A stretch of DNA of 64,000 nt, from assembly GCA_014239455.1 (NCBI GenBank), contig JAAZYV010000007.1, positions 1 through 64,000 on the forward strand, read 5' to 3'. Both the position numbers and the translations under genes were made by a program. This document shows positions 26,400-35,251 of the stretch, one piece after another. Numbering within the stretch: the first letter of the stretch is position 1; every line of letters starts with the position of its first letter. The notes beneath the pieces were generated by a model that worked only from the letters and a program-made list of their open reading frames with translations, was not told where the DNA came from and made no database searches. The DNA comes from Paracoccaceae bacterium (GTDB taxonomy: Bacteria > Pseudomonadota > Alphaproteobacteria > Rhodobacterales > Rhodobacteraceae).

Positions 26400-27575
26400 T
26401 TAAAAATCACCGTCTTGACTTAGCAATCGGGAATGAATGCTGTAATCACTTAGTTCATCCTCATTCTGCTCTTCTATTGGGAGACTAATATTGAAAACTG
26501 TCTTTCCTTCTCTAGACCAACATTCTATCGATCCACCATGATCTGCAATCACCTTAGAAACTAAGGCTAGACCCAAGCCTGAACCTGCTTTCTTTGTTCC
26601 TATGAACGGTTCAAATATGCTGTCCGACATATCGGAAGGAATGCCCTTTCCGTTATCGATGATTTCTATGGTTATGGGTAGGTTTTCGGTCCTCTTATTC
26701 ATAGATAGAAGCTTAAGGCCACTCCGATACGAAGTACAAATTTTAATGTTACCGCCAGTTGCTGGGACTGCCTCAGAAGCATTTTTTAGAAGATTAAGAA
26801 AGACCTGAGTTAACTGATCAAAATTGCCATTAATGTACGGCAAAGATGGATCATAATCCTCAAAGAATCTTACGTGTAGGGCAAAACTAGCCTTTGCTAA
26901 ATCTTTGGTTTTTTCCAAAACATCGTGGATATTCAAAGAACTTCTTATTACTGGAGCAATATCTCCAAAAATTTCAAACCTGGAAACTAAATCACCGATC
27001 CTCTTGCTCTCTGATCGTATTAAATCTGTGAATTTTAAATCTTCATTGTTCGCATTTTGGGCTAGTAATTGAGCCGCACCGGAAATTCCAGCTAGTGGGT
27101 TTCTAATTTCATGCCCTAACATCGCAGCTAAACCTGAAATAGATCTTGCAGCATTCTGGTGCAATAAATTTCTGTTCATCTTGCTAACTTTTGTTGTTGG
27201 TTGAATTAATAGCAGAATGGAATCATCTGAACCTTCTAAAGGAGAGCAATAAAGATTACATATCTCAACATTCTTGCCCACCCAATATATGTCAACACTA
27301 TGAGCAGCAATAGGTGTTTGCTGTTTTTCCGTTTGTCTAATGACTTTTAGGATATATGAGCTTTCATTCAAAAAACTAGATATCATCCTACCCGATATTC
27401 TAGCCCTACTGACAGAGCAATATGTCTCTGAAGCACTGTTAGCCGTAACTATTTCAAAATTAGATTTAACTATGAAACCGGGATGAGGTAAGGAATTCCA
27501 TATTCCTAAATAAAAGTCGCCCAAATCTTTAACTAATGACATGACAAACAAATATTCTTTGCCTTTTTGACTCAC
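26400..27575 (-). CDS. ntrB: nitrogen regulation sensor kinase NtrB
   Basis: A 391-residue soluble kinase that phosphorylates NtrC and is controlled by PII. An N-terminal PAS domain (about residues 15-130; LPHPGFIVKSNFEIVTANSA) is followed by the His box AAMLGHEIRNPLAGISGAAQLL and the ATPase domain with NLLKNASEAVP, DNGKGIP and GSGLGLALVSKVIADHGG. No membrane segments. It is the first gene of the minus-strand ntr series; dusB, which I would expect just upstream in Rhodobacteraceae, is absent, and ispD diverges 138 bases away. Confidence 0.95.
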   Translation of the reverse strand: MSQKGKEYLFVMSLVKDLGDFYLGIWNSLPHPGFIVKSNFEIVTANSASETYCSVSRARISGRMISSFLNESSYILKVIRQTEKQQTPIAAHSVDIYWVGKNVEICNLYCSPLEGSDDSILLLIQPTTKVSKMNRNLLHQNAARSISGLAAMLGHEIRNPLAGISGAAQLLAQNANNEDLKFTDLIRSESKRIGDLVSRFEIFGDIAPVIRSSLNIHDVLEKTKDLAKASFALHVRFFEDYDPSLPYINGNFDQLTQVFLNLLKNASEAVPATGGNIKICTSYRSGLKLLSMNKRTENLPITIEIIDNGKGIPSDMSDSIFEPFIGTKKAGSGLGLALVSKVIADHGGSIECWSREGKTVFNISLPIEEQNEDELSDYSIHSRLLSQDGDF

Positions 27576-27713
27576 CCTCTATAAACATATAGGGTTTTGA
27601 GCGTATTATTGCAGCTGGAATATTCCTGAAATTCATAACATATAACAATGACCAAATAACAAACTGTACCTTTTTTGCCTAAAATTTAACATTTTTCAAC
27701 AAGAAAAGCATTT
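27576..27713. promoter_or_regulatory. divergent promoter region ntrB / ispD
   Basis: A 138-base AT-rich gap between divergently transcribed ntrB and ispD. It must hold promoters for the ntr series and for ispD-ispF-pgpA-cinA. Near the ntrB side there is an imperfect inverted element CCCTCTATAAACATATAGGG. I cannot name a binding protein. Confidence 0.4.
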
Positions 27714-28409
27714 ATGCCTACCAAAACAGCAGTAATTATAGTTGCAGCCGGAAAAGGAATCCGATTTGGGAGTAAAACTCCCAAACAATTTCTTCTTCTA
27801 AAAAGTTTACCTATCTTAACCTATTCGCTAAAAAAATTCATAAATCATCCTGTAATACAGCTAGTCCAACCGGTAATTAATCCCGAACATATTGACCTCT
27901 ACCAGGAATCCTTGACCTCTCTAACTAAATTACAAAAATTCAAGAAGATCCTCCCACCATGCTTTGGCGGAAAAGAACGTAGTCTTTCTGTCAAGTCTGG
28001 ATTAATCGCACTATCCCATCTGAACGACAACCCAGAGCAAGTATTAATTCATGATGCAGCCAGACCATTGGTATCTAAAGAAATTATCGATGCCGTACTC
28101 AATAATCTTTCAAATTTTGAAGCTGTTTTCCCAACTTTACCAATGGTTGACACAGTTTGGAAAGTTAAGGAAAATGTATACAAACTAATCAAAGACAGAC
28201 AATCGCTAATTCGTGCACAAACTCCTCAGGGATTTAAGTTCTCCCCTATCTTTAAGGCCCATCAAGAAAATGATGAATTCTGGGCATATGACGATATATT
28301 TCTTGCAAATAAAATCGGGTTACGAATTCAGCAAGTTATGGGGTGTGAAAACAATTTAAAAATTACTACTGATGCAGATTTAATTAGAGCTGAAAGATTA
28401 ATATCATGA
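27714..28409 (+). CDS. ispD: 2-C-methyl-D-erythritol 4-phosphate cytidylyltransferase IspD
   Basis: IspD makes CDP-methylerythritol in the MEP isoprenoid pathway. The 231-residue protein has the nucleotide-binding IIVAAGKGIRFGSKTPKQFL, the VLIHDAARPLVS motif and RAQTPQGFK. It overlaps ispF by four bases (ATGA). In many Alphaproteobacteria, including Rhodobacteraceae as I recall, IspD and IspF are one fused polypeptide; here a stop codon separates them. Confidence 0.95.
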   Translation: MPTKTAVIIVAAGKGIRFGSKTPKQFLLLKSLPILTYSLKKFINHPVIQLVQPVINPEHIDLYQESLTSLTKLQKFKKILPPCFGGKERSLSVKSGLIALSHLNDNPEQVLIHDAARPLVSKEIIDAVLNNLSNFEAVFPTLPMVDTVWKVKENVYKLIKDRQSLIRAQTPQGFKFSPIFKAHQENDEFWAYDDIFLANKIGLRIQQVMGCENNLKITTDADLIRAERLIS

Positions 28410-28888
28410 AAGAAATGCGCATTGGAAATGGATTCGATGTGCATAGACTAATGACTGGGAATGAAATAATTTTGTGCGGGATTAAAATTAAACATAACAA
28501 ACAGTTGGTTGGACATTCTGATGCAGATGTAGGGTTACATTCTTTGACAGATGCAATTCTAGGAGCATTAGGAAAAGGCGACTTGGGACGTTGGTTTCCT
28601 CCCAGTGAACCAGTATGGAAAAATGTCAATTCAAAAATCTTTCTCGAAAAAGCTTTATGCTTTATGAGAGAAAAAGCCTTCAATATCATGAATGTAGATT
28701 TAACATTTATTTGTGAAGAACCAAAAATAGGTATTTATAATGAAAAAATCGTGAACAATATAGCCAAATTATGTGATATGTCAGTAGAACGGATCAATAT
28801 AAAAGCTACGACTTCAGAAGGTTTAGGTTTTACTGGTAGAAAAGAAGGAATTGCCGTCTTAACCTCTGTTCTTCTTATTAAAACATAA
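28406..28888 (+). CDS. ispF: 2-C-methyl-D-erythritol 2,4-cyclodiphosphate synthase IspF
   Basis: IspF cyclises CDP-ME 2-phosphate in the MEP pathway. The 160-residue trimeric zinc enzyme shows GNGFDVHRLM (metal ligands Asp and His), GHSDADVGLHSLTDAILGALGKGDLG (metal His and active site) and the C-terminal KATTSEGLGFTGRKEGIA. It starts in the ispD stop (ATGA) and is translationally coupled to it; an internal ATG two codons later is an alternative start. pgpA follows two bases after its stop. Confidence 0.96.
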   Translation: MKEMRIGNGFDVHRLMTGNEIILCGIKIKHNKQLVGHSDADVGLHSLTDAILGALGKGDLGRWFPPSEPVWKNVNSKIFLEKALCFMREKAFNIMNVDLTFICEEPKIGIYNEKIVNNIAKLCDMSVERINIKATTSEGLGFTGRKEGIAVLTSVLLIKT

Positions 28889-28890
28889 CA

Positions 28891-29382
28891 ATGGTGAAAA
28901 TGTACGTAACACTCCTAGGATTAGGTTTCGTTCCCTTTGCATCTGGGACATTGGGAAGCCTAGGTGGGATACTGTTATGGCTTGTTATAAGAGAAGTTTT
29001 ATCCCCTTGGACTATGCTCTTCTCTATCGTATTCCTATTTTTTTTTAGTTGGATCATGACCGAAAATTATATCAAACAAAAAAAAGGGGGAGGACATGAT
29101 CCATCTGAGGTCATTATTGATGAACTAATTGGGCAATGGATAAGTTTGATTCCTATTCTTTATTTGGATTATATTCTTTACACTGTTTCAATTACAGAAA
29201 CTATTGTCTTGATGTTTCTATCTTTTTTGTTTTTTAGGTTTTTTGACATTGTTAAGCCTTGGCCTATAAGTATTATTGATCAACAAGATAATTCTTTTAG
29301 TGTTCTTTTTGACGATGTTGTGGCTGGATTTTTTTCATCAATTTTTGTTGCAGGATATATATCGTGGCTTTATCTTTTATAG
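28891..29382 (+). CDS. pgpA: phosphatidylglycerophosphatase A
   Basis: PgpA dephosphorylates phosphatidylglycerol phosphate in phospholipid synthesis. The 163-residue membrane protein has the family elements GLGFVPFASGTLGSLGG, DPSEVIIDELIGQWI and FRFFDIVKPWPI, then DDVVAGFFSSI near the end, with three to four hydrophobic segments. It is co-directional with ispDF and overlaps cinA by 19 bases. Confidence 0.94.
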   Translation: MVKMYVTLLGLGFVPFASGTLGSLGGILLWLVIREVLSPWTMLFSIVFLFFFSWIMTENYIKQKKGGGHDPSEVIIDELIGQWISLIPILYLDYILYTVSITETIVLMFLSFLFFRFFDIVKPWPISIIDQQDNSFSVLFDDVVAGFFSSIFVAGYISWLYLL

Positions 29383-29876
29383 CTAAGCAAAAAGAATTAG
29401 GAGAACTACTTGTCCGAAAAGCTCTTAAACAAAATAGAATGCTTGTCATTGGCGAAAGTTGTACTGGAGGCATAATTTCTTCTATAATCACGTCAATCCC
29501 AGGATCCTCCAAAGTTTTTGATCAAGGCTTAGTTACATACTCAAATAGAGCAAAAATTGACTTGCTAGGAGTACAGGAAAGTACACTAAAAAATCAGGGC
29601 GCTGTTAGTAAAGAAGTAGTAACAGAAATGGTGAGTGGCTTGTTTCGAATATCTCAGGCTAATATAGCTTTGTCTATATCAGGAGTTGCAGGGCCAGGGC
29701 CAGGTAATTTAAATTCCCAAAAACCAGAAGGGTTAATTTGGATAGCTTATGGGCTAAAAGGCAGGATGATAAACACTTCAATGCTAAGAATAGATCCACT
29801 TGGTAGAGATTATGTTAGACAAAAGAGTTCCGTAGAGGCGCTTAAGTTGTTGTTAAAGCTATTGGAAAATCCTTAG
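29364..29876 (+). CDS. CinA family protein, nicotinamide-nucleotide amidohydrolase domain
   Basis: A 170-residue stand-alone CinA C-terminal domain. This domain deamidates NMN to NaMN (PncC activity) in pyridine nucleotide recycling. Signature: VIGESCTGGIISSIITSIPGSSKVFDQGLVTYSN, then GAVSKEVVTEMV and ISGVAGPGPG. The N-terminal MoCF-like domain of long CinA proteins is missing, as is normal in Alphaproteobacteria. The likely start is GTG 29364, inside the end of pgpA. Its stop directly abuts the convergent coq10 stop with no base between. Confidence 0.92.
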   Translation: MALSFIAKQKELGELLVRKALKQNRMLVIGESCTGGIISSIITSIPGSSKVFDQGLVTYSNRAKIDLLGVQESTLKNQGAVSKEVVTEMVSGLFRISQANIALSISGVAGPGPGNLNSQKPEGLIWIAYGLKGRMINTSMLRIDPLGRDYVRQKSSVEALKLLLKLLENP

Positions 29877-30320
29877 TCATTCTTTTATAGTCATCATTCT
29901 TTTCTTAAAAGCTGTTACCACTTTTTTAATTGCTTGATAAAAAACCAGTCCTATTAATTTATCTAAAATTATCGACCTAAACTCAAATCTGATTTCAAAA
30001 CTTACTCGACAACCCTCATCGATTTGAAGAAAATTCCAGTTTCCATGCAGAATTTTAAAGGGACGATCTGATGAAAATATTTCTATCGTAAAATTCCGTT
30101 CGTCAATCATAATATTGGAAGGAAATTTTTCTCTAAAAGTACCAAATGCAATAGTTAGATCTGCTTTAAGTCGTTTGCCCTCTTGGACACAAATTGTGTC
30201 TGTTATAGTTGCACCAGCACACCAAGGTAAGAATCTTGGATATGACTCTATGTCGGCAACTAAATCAAAAACCTCTTTGATTTCTGAATGAATTATGCAA
30301 CTTTCAACGTGCCTTTTCAT
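29877..30320 (-). CDS. START-like ubiquinone-binding protein (Coq10/RatA family)
   Basis: A 147-residue SRPBCC/START-fold protein. The match is clear in the N-terminal half (VFDLVADIESYPRFLPWCAGATI) and in the middle (FREKFPSNIMID and FKILHGNWNFLQI) and the C-terminal helix (VFYQAIKKVVTAFKKRM). Coq10 members bind ubiquinone or its intermediates and support respiration; the E. coli homologue RatA was described as affecting ribosome association. In Alphaproteobacteria the gene sits beside lipA, as here, 40 bases downstream of it. Confidence 0.88.
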   Translation of the reverse strand: MKRHVESCIIHSEIKEVFDLVADIESYPRFLPWCAGATITDTICVQEGKRLKADLTIAFGTFREKFPSNIMIDERNFTIEIFSSDRPFKILHGNWNFLQIDEGCRVSFEIRFEFRSIILDKLIGLVFYQAIKKVVTAFKKRMMTIKE

Positions 30321-30360
30321 AAAAAAACTTCATTTGAGTCTATTTTAGTCAGTTTGATTA

Positions 30361-31353
30361 TTACCTATCGGCAATTTCAGTCAATGTCTTAACTTTTTGA
30401 TTTTCAAGTAACTTTTGGTAATCTTCATCAGCATGAAAGGAAGATCTAGTAAATGGACTAGAAGAAACCATCAGGAAACCTTTGCCATAGGCTATCCTTT
30501 TTAGTTTCTCGAACTCTTCCAACGAAAAGAATCTATCGATAGGATAATGCTTTTTTGTAGGTTGGAGATATTGACCGATAGTTAAAAAATCAACATTTGC
30601 AGTTCTAAGATCGTCCATTACTTGCAAGATTTCTTTATGCTGTTCTCCAAGACCAACCATTAACCCAGATTTGGTAAATGTACCTGGCTCAAGTTCTTTA
30701 ACTCTATCCAAAAGCTTTAATGACGCATAGTAGCGCGAACCAGGTCGCACCTCTTGATATAATCTGGGTACAGTTTCCAAATTATGATTAAATACATCAG
30801 GTTTAGAATCAAGAACAACTCGTAATGCGTCGTTGTTTGCCCGTAAAAAATCTGGAGTGAGAATTTCAACGGAAGTGCCTGGACATTTCATATGAATGAG
30901 GGAAACCGTCTTTGAAAAATGGTTGGCCCCCCCATCCTCTAAATCATCTCTATCAACGGACGTGATCACAACATGCTTAAGGCCTAATCTTAGAACAGCA
31001 TTAGCTACCCGAGCAGGTTCAAACAAGTCTAACTCAACTGGTTTTCCTGTAGTCACATTGCAAAAAGCACAAGCTCGGGTACAAATTTCACCCATAATCA
31101 TAAAAGTAGCATGTTTTTTTGACCAACAAGAGCCTATATTTGGACAAGACGCCTCTTCACAAACAGTAAAGACATGATTATCTTTAATAATTTGCTTGGT
31201 TTCAAAAAAACCTGCTGAGGTTGGGGCCCTTACCTTCAGCCAACTAGGCTTTCGCAAGACCCTAGAGTCAGCATTATTTATCTTCTCCGGGTGTCTTTTC
31301 TTGTGAGCACTTAGAAAATTCATTTCGTTTTTATTGTTTGATGTTGCTTTCAT
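30361..31353 (-). CDS. lipA: lipoyl synthase LipA
   Basis: LipA inserts two sulfurs into protein-bound octanoyl groups to make lipoate for 2-oxoacid dehydrogenases. Both iron-sulfur clusters are supported: [12 protein letters not shown] (auxiliary, C-x4-C-x5-C) and CTRACAFC (radical SAM, C-x3-C-x2-C). The C-terminal RSSFH provides the conserved Ser ligand region. It has 330 residues, typical for the family. It lies downstream of lpdA on the same strand, fitting a lipoate-using enzyme group. Confidence 0.97.
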   Translation of the reverse strand: MKATSNNKNEMNFLSAHKKRHPEKINNADSRVLRKPSWLKVRAPTSAGFFETKQIIKDNHVFTVCEEASCPNIGSCWSKKHATFMIMGEICTRACAFCNVTTGKPVELDLFEPARVANAVLRLGLKHVVITSVDRDDLEDGGANHFSKTVSLIHMKCPGTSVEILTPDFLRANNDALRVVLDSKPDVFNHNLETVPRLYQEVRPGSRYYASLKLLDRVKELEPGTFTKSGLMVGLGEQHKEILQVMDDLRTANVDFLTIGQYLQPTKKHYPIDRFFSLEEFEKLKRIAYGKGFLMVSSSPFTRSSFHADEDYQKLLENQKVKTLTEIADR

Positions 31354-31400
31354 TCTTCCCCAGCTTTGTCCGACGATACAATTTCCATTTAATAATTAAC

Positions 31401-32801
31401 CTAAAGATGAATTACTTTATCTTCAGAGCTTAATACACTTTCATGTAACATCTCTGACATTGTTGGATGAGGGAATATGGTCTTAATTAATTCTTCTGAT
31501 GTCGTCTCTAGTTGCTTTCCAACCAAAAAAGTTGCAATAAGTTCTGTCACCTCAGAACCCACCATATGGGCTCCCAGCAGTTCTCCAGTATTCTTATCGA
31601 ATATGGTTTTGATAAAACCCTCATCCTCTCCCATAGCCAAAGCTTTCCCATTAGCCAAGAAAGGGAACGAACCAATCTTTATTTCGTACCCAAATTCCAA
31701 AGCCTTGTCTTCAGTTAAACCAACAGATGCAATTTGAGGATTAGAATATGTGCAACCAGGTATATGTTCTGTTTTAAGTGGCCTAACATTACCTTGACCA
31801 GCAATAATTTCAGCTACCATTACTCCTTCATGGCTGGCCTTGTGAGCCAACCAAGGCGGTGAGGTTATGTCACCTATTGCAAAAATATTCTCCACATTTG
31901 TCTTACAAAAGTCATTAGTCACAATCATACCAGCTCTGGTATTGATCCCTATCTTTTCTAAACCTAAACCCTCCCAATTTCCCACTATTCCTGCGGCAAC
32001 AAGAACAGTATGAGCAGAAATTTTTTCTTTTTTTCCCTTAGTTTCAATACTTAAACTAATCATAGATTTTTCTTGCTTAACTACTTCGAAGCAGGAATCC
32101 ACAAAAAAACTAATCCCTCTCTGCTCGAAACTTTTCCTCGCAAAGCTTGAAACATCCTTGTCTTCAGTAGGCAGAATTCTGTCCTGCATTTCTAATACAG
32201 TTACATCTGAGCCCATCGAGTTATAGAAACTGGCAAATTCGATGCCAATAGCTCCAGATCCAACAATTATTAACTTCTTAGGAATTACCTTTGGTCTTAA
32301 GGCATGTCGATAATCCCAAATAACTCTTCCATCTACTGCGAGGTTAGAAATCTCTCTAGGTTTAGCCCCAGTAGCTATAACAATATTTTGCGCACTAATT
32401 TCCTGCTTCTCTCCATTATCTTTCTGAATAATGATCTCAGTATTACTTAATAAAGACCCTGTTCCTTTGATAATTTGTACTTTGTTTTTGGCTAATAAAA
32501 ACTTTACTCCACTGGATAATTTTGCAGCCACTTTTCTTGACCGAGCCACTACATTATCAATATTTAGAGTTTGGCCGGATGTTTCAATGCCAAAGTCTTG
32601 CGATCTCTTAACTAATTCATAAACTTCTGCAGATCGTAAAAGTGCCTTGGTAGGGATGCAACCCCAATTTAAACACACGCCTCCAATTTCAGCCTTTTCT
32701 ATTACAACCACATTTAGACCTAGCTGCGACGCTCTAATGGCAGCAACGTATCCACCTGGTCCTGAGCCAATTATCGCCACATTAAAATCTTTTTCCAACA
32801 T
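31401..32801 (-). CDS. lpdA: dihydrolipoyl dehydrogenase (E3)
   Basis: E3 reoxidises dihydrolipoamide of pyruvate and 2-oxoglutarate dehydrogenases with FAD and NAD. FAD site NVAIIGSGPGGYVAAIRASQLG; redox disulfide GGVCLNWGCIPTKALL; NAD site IVGSGAIGIEFASFYNSMG; second FAD segment NIFAIGDITSPPWLAHKASHEG; and the active-site His-Glu in FPHPTMSE. Start taken as ATG 32801 (MLEKDFNVAIIG), giving 466 residues; the track start is a TTG seven codons upstream. The pdh genes are not in the window. lipA follows 47 bases later. Confidence 0.96.
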   Translation of the reverse strand: MLEKDFNVAIIGSGPGGYVAAIRASQLGLNVVVIEKAEIGGVCLNWGCIPTKALLRSAEVYELVKRSQDFGIETSGQTLNIDNVVARSRKVAAKLSSGVKFLLAKNKVQIIKGTGSLLSNTEIIIQKDNGEKQEISAQNIVIATGAKPREISNLAVDGRVIWDYRHALRPKVIPKKLIIVGSGAIGIEFASFYNSMGSDVTVLEMQDRILPTEDKDVSSFARKSFEQRGISFFVDSCFEVVKQEKSMISLSIETKGKKEKISAHTVLVAAGIVGNWEGLGLEKIGINTRAGMIVTNDFCKTNVENIFAIGDITSPPWLAHKASHEGVMVAEIIAGQGNVRPLKTEHIPGCTYSNPQIASVGLTEDKALEFGYEIKIGSFPFLANGKALAMGEDEGFIKTIFDKNTGELLGAHMVGSEVTELIATFLVGKQLETTSEELIKTIFPHPTMSEMLHESVLSSEDKVIHL

Positions 32802-32978
32802 TTGCTGCCTATCTGGGACCAACCCTCTAGTTAAAGAACTAATTATTAACTTCTTAAGAAGTAACTAATGGGTATCTCAACTAAAAGAAAAATTCCAGAT
32901 AATCTTTTCCTACTATATTACCTTTGCCTCCACAGCGCTAACATTCACTACCATTAATTTTCAGCGTGGATTAAGGAA

Positions 32979-34025
32979 TTAAGGGATTAATAAGGAAGCA
33001 TCACCATAGGAATAAAACCTATATTTATTTTTAATGGCATGAGTATAAAGTTGCTTTGCTGCCTCTAAGCCAATAAAAGAAGAAATCAAAATGAAAAGAG
33101 AAGATTTGGGTAAATGAAAATTTGTTATCAGTGCTGAAGTCACCCTAAAATTGAATCCAGGCGTAATGTAAATATCCGTAAAACCTTTATAATTCGCTAT
33201 CTGACCACTTTTTGAGGCAGATGACTCAAGTATTCTTAAGCTTGTTGTTCCAACTGGGATTACCCTTCTTCCTGAAGTTAATGCATCATTGATAATTTCA
33301 GTGGTAGCTAGATCAATTTCGCCAAACTCTTCATGCATTTTATGGTCAGAAATGTGTTCAGTTCGAATTGGTAAAAATGTACCAATGCCGACATGCAATG
33401 TAACAAAACATGTCTTAATACCCTTTGCTTCAATTTTTTGCATCATATTACTATCAAAATGTAATGAAGCAGTGGGTGATGCAATGGACCCTATTGTAGT
33501 TGAAAAAATAGTTTGATAGTCATCTTTATCCTGTGAATCTGCCGGCCGAAATTTTCTGATATACGGTGGCAAAGGCATTTGCCCAGTCTTTGCAAGCAGT
33601 AAAAAAAAATCTCCAAAGTATTTAAACTTTACAACCACCCCATCCTTGCACCTATCAACTGCCTTACCAGTCAAGTCATTTGAAAATATGATATGTTTAT
33701 GTAGTTTAAGTTTCTTGATTGGCTTACATAAACAAAGCCAGTGATCCACTGCCAATCTTTTAGTTAATAAAAACTCTAATCGATTCCATTTTTCTTTAGG
33801 TTTATCAGTTTCTTCAATAACCCCGTAGAGAAGTGCAGGAATGACCTTGGTATTATTAAAAACCAATAGATCACCAGCTTTTAATTGTTCTGGTAAATCA
33901 AAAAAAGAAAGGTCCCTTAGGGTATTTTGATTGTAATAAAGCAACCTAGAACTGGACCTTGGAACCTTTGGTCTTGTAGCAATTAGCTCTTTTGGTAAGG
34001 AAAAATCAAATTTTGTTAATCGCAT
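32979..34025 (-). CDS. queA: tRNA preQ1(34) S-adenosylmethionine ribosyltransferase-isomerase QueA
   Basis: QueA moves the ribosyl group of SAM onto preQ1 in tRNA to give epoxyqueuosine. The protein has FDFSLPKELIATRP at the start, LLVFNNTKVIPALLYG, SPTASLHFD, LHVGIGTFLPIR, and GFNFRVTSALITNFHLPKSSL. Start taken as ATG 34025 (MRLTKFDFSLP), 348 residues; the TTG at 34064 would add 13 residues not seen in the family. It faces away from the plus-strand peroxiredoxin gene. Confidence 0.96.
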   Translation of the reverse strand: MRLTKFDFSLPKELIATRPKVPRSSSRLLYYNQNTLRDLSFFDLPEQLKAGDLLVFNNTKVIPALLYGVIEETDKPKEKWNRLEFLLTKRLAVDHWLCLCKPIKKLKLHKHIIFSNDLTGKAVDRCKDGVVVKFKYFGDFFLLLAKTGQMPLPPYIRKFRPADSQDKDDYQTIFSTTIGSIASPTASLHFDSNMMQKIEAKGIKTCFVTLHVGIGTFLPIRTEHISDHKMHEEFGEIDLATTEIINDALTSGRRVIPVGTTSLRILESSASKSGQIANYKGFTDIYITPGFNFRVTSALITNFHLPKSSLFILISSFIGLEAAKQLYTHAIKNKYRFYSYGDASLLIP

Positions 34026-34128
34026 CTGTGTAATTTCACAATTATTGTTAAAGTTATTGAGCAAGTAAAATTGCCATGATAATTCATTCTTTTAGGTATA
34101 TTAGGGATTTACCCTGTTCAGAGATACA

Positions 34129-34617
34129 ATGTCAAAAAAGTTAGTTGTCGGCAAACAGTTTCCAAAATTTAATTTGGTAGTTGATAGAGATAAAAGAATT
34201 AGTGAAAAATCATTTTTAAAACGGAAAACAATTATTTTTATCTATCCGAAAAATAATACTGGTGGTTGTACGAAGGAATGTGTTGATTTCTCAAGACTTA
34301 TTAAAGATTTTGAGACACTAAATATCTCCATATATGGTCTGTCCAAAGACACTATACTGAGTCATAAAAAATTTATCAAAAAGTATAGCCTTAAAATAAA
34401 ACTCATTTCAGATCCTTCTGCTGAACTGATTACCCAGGTAGGTGCCTGGGTTCAAAAAACTATGTATGGCAAGAAATGTATGGGTTCTGAACGAACAACT
34501 TTTATTTTAAACGAAAATAATCAGATCACCCATATATGGACGAAAGTTCGTGTAACTGGCCACGCTGAAGAGGTATTGAAAGCTTGCAAAAACCTAATTA
34601 AAGAGGATAATAAGTGA
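34129..34617 (+). CDS. bcp: thioredoxin-dependent thiol peroxidase (BCP-type peroxiredoxin)
   Basis: A 162-residue BCP/PrxQ peroxidase that reduces peroxides with thioredoxin. The PxxxTxxC motif is present in YPKNNTGGCTKECVDF, though the usual TPGC reads TGGC. A second Cys lies four residues after the peroxidatic one, which is unusual, since atypical 2-Cys BCPs have it at plus five; another Cys is at YGKKCMG. C-terminal KVRVTGHAEEVL matches the family. It is convergent with nothing and is followed by the bactofilin gene. Confidence 0.9.
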   Translation: MSKKLVVGKQFPKFNLVVDRDKRISEKSFLKRKTIIFIYPKNNTGGCTKECVDFSRLIKDFETLNISIYGLSKDTILSHKKFIKKYSLKIKLISDPSAELITQVGAWVQKTMYGKKCMGSERTTFILNENNQITHIWTKVRVTGHAEEVLKACKNLIKEDNK

Positions 34618-34710
34618 GTAAGAATGAAATCTTAGGATTTTCTAAGTAAAATGAAGTTTGAGACGTAAATAAATTAATAACTCTTACTGATGACAAGCGG
34701 GGAATAATTA

Positions 34711-35208
34711 ATGTTTGCTAAACAAAAACAATCAGTTGAAAAACAAAACTCTAGTCAATCTGAAAAGATTCCGTCCAATGAACCTAAGCTCAATACTATT
34801 CTTGAGAAAACAAAGGGTTCAAATGATGAAATCATGATGCCACCTCGAGTAAAATCTCCGCCTTCACTTCTTTCTACTGACCTATTTATAAAAGGTAATT
34901 TAAATACAGCAGGTGACATACAAATAGAGGGAACTGTAGAAGGGAACATTAAAGCTAATCTACTGACAGTTGGACAAAATGCAGTAATCAAGGGCGAGAT
35001 AATGGCTGAGGAAGTAGTTGTTAACGGGTCAATCTCTGGCACCATCAAAGGAAATAGGGTGCACTTAACAGCATCAGCAAAGGTAGATGGTGATATCATC
35101 CATAATAGCATAGCAATTGAAAGTGGCGCACATTTTGAAGGCTCTATCGAAAAATCAGAAGATCCTTTAACTAAACCAAATTCAAAAGGTGCTGACGCTG
35201 TAAGTTAG
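34711..35208 (+). CDS. bactofilin (polymer-forming cytoskeletal protein)
   Basis: A 165-residue bactofilin. A disordered N-terminal tail (residues 1-60, Lys/Ser/Gln/Pro rich) leads into the beta-helix core, about residues 62-150, with repeated G-x-I/V units: FIKGNLNTAGDIQIEGTVEG, AVIKGEIMAEEVVVNGSISG and AKVDGDIIHNSI. Bactofilins polymerise without nucleotide and often scaffold cell-wall enzymes. In relatives an M23 peptidase gene is frequently adjacent; none is here. It is convergent with prfB with 43 bases between, where CATAGAA...TTCTATG could form a weak hairpin. Confidence 0.9.
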   Translation: MFAKQKQSVEKQNSSQSEKIPSNEPKLNTILEKTKGSNDEIMMPPRVKSPPSLLSTDLFIKGNLNTAGDIQIEGTVEGNIKANLLTVGQNAVIKGEIMAEEVVVNGSISGTIKGNRVHLTASAKVDGDIIHNSIAIESGAHFEGSIEKSEDPLTKPNSKGADAVS

Positions 35209-35251
35209 TCCTTACCAAACATAGAACAGCCAGTCAAAAAAAGAATGTTTT

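Noticed and set aside
35209-35251. Terminator between bactofilin and prfB
   Set aside because: CATAGAA...TTCTATG pairs over a long loop of about 25 bases and lacks a GC-rich stem with a T run, so it is not a convincing intrinsic terminator.
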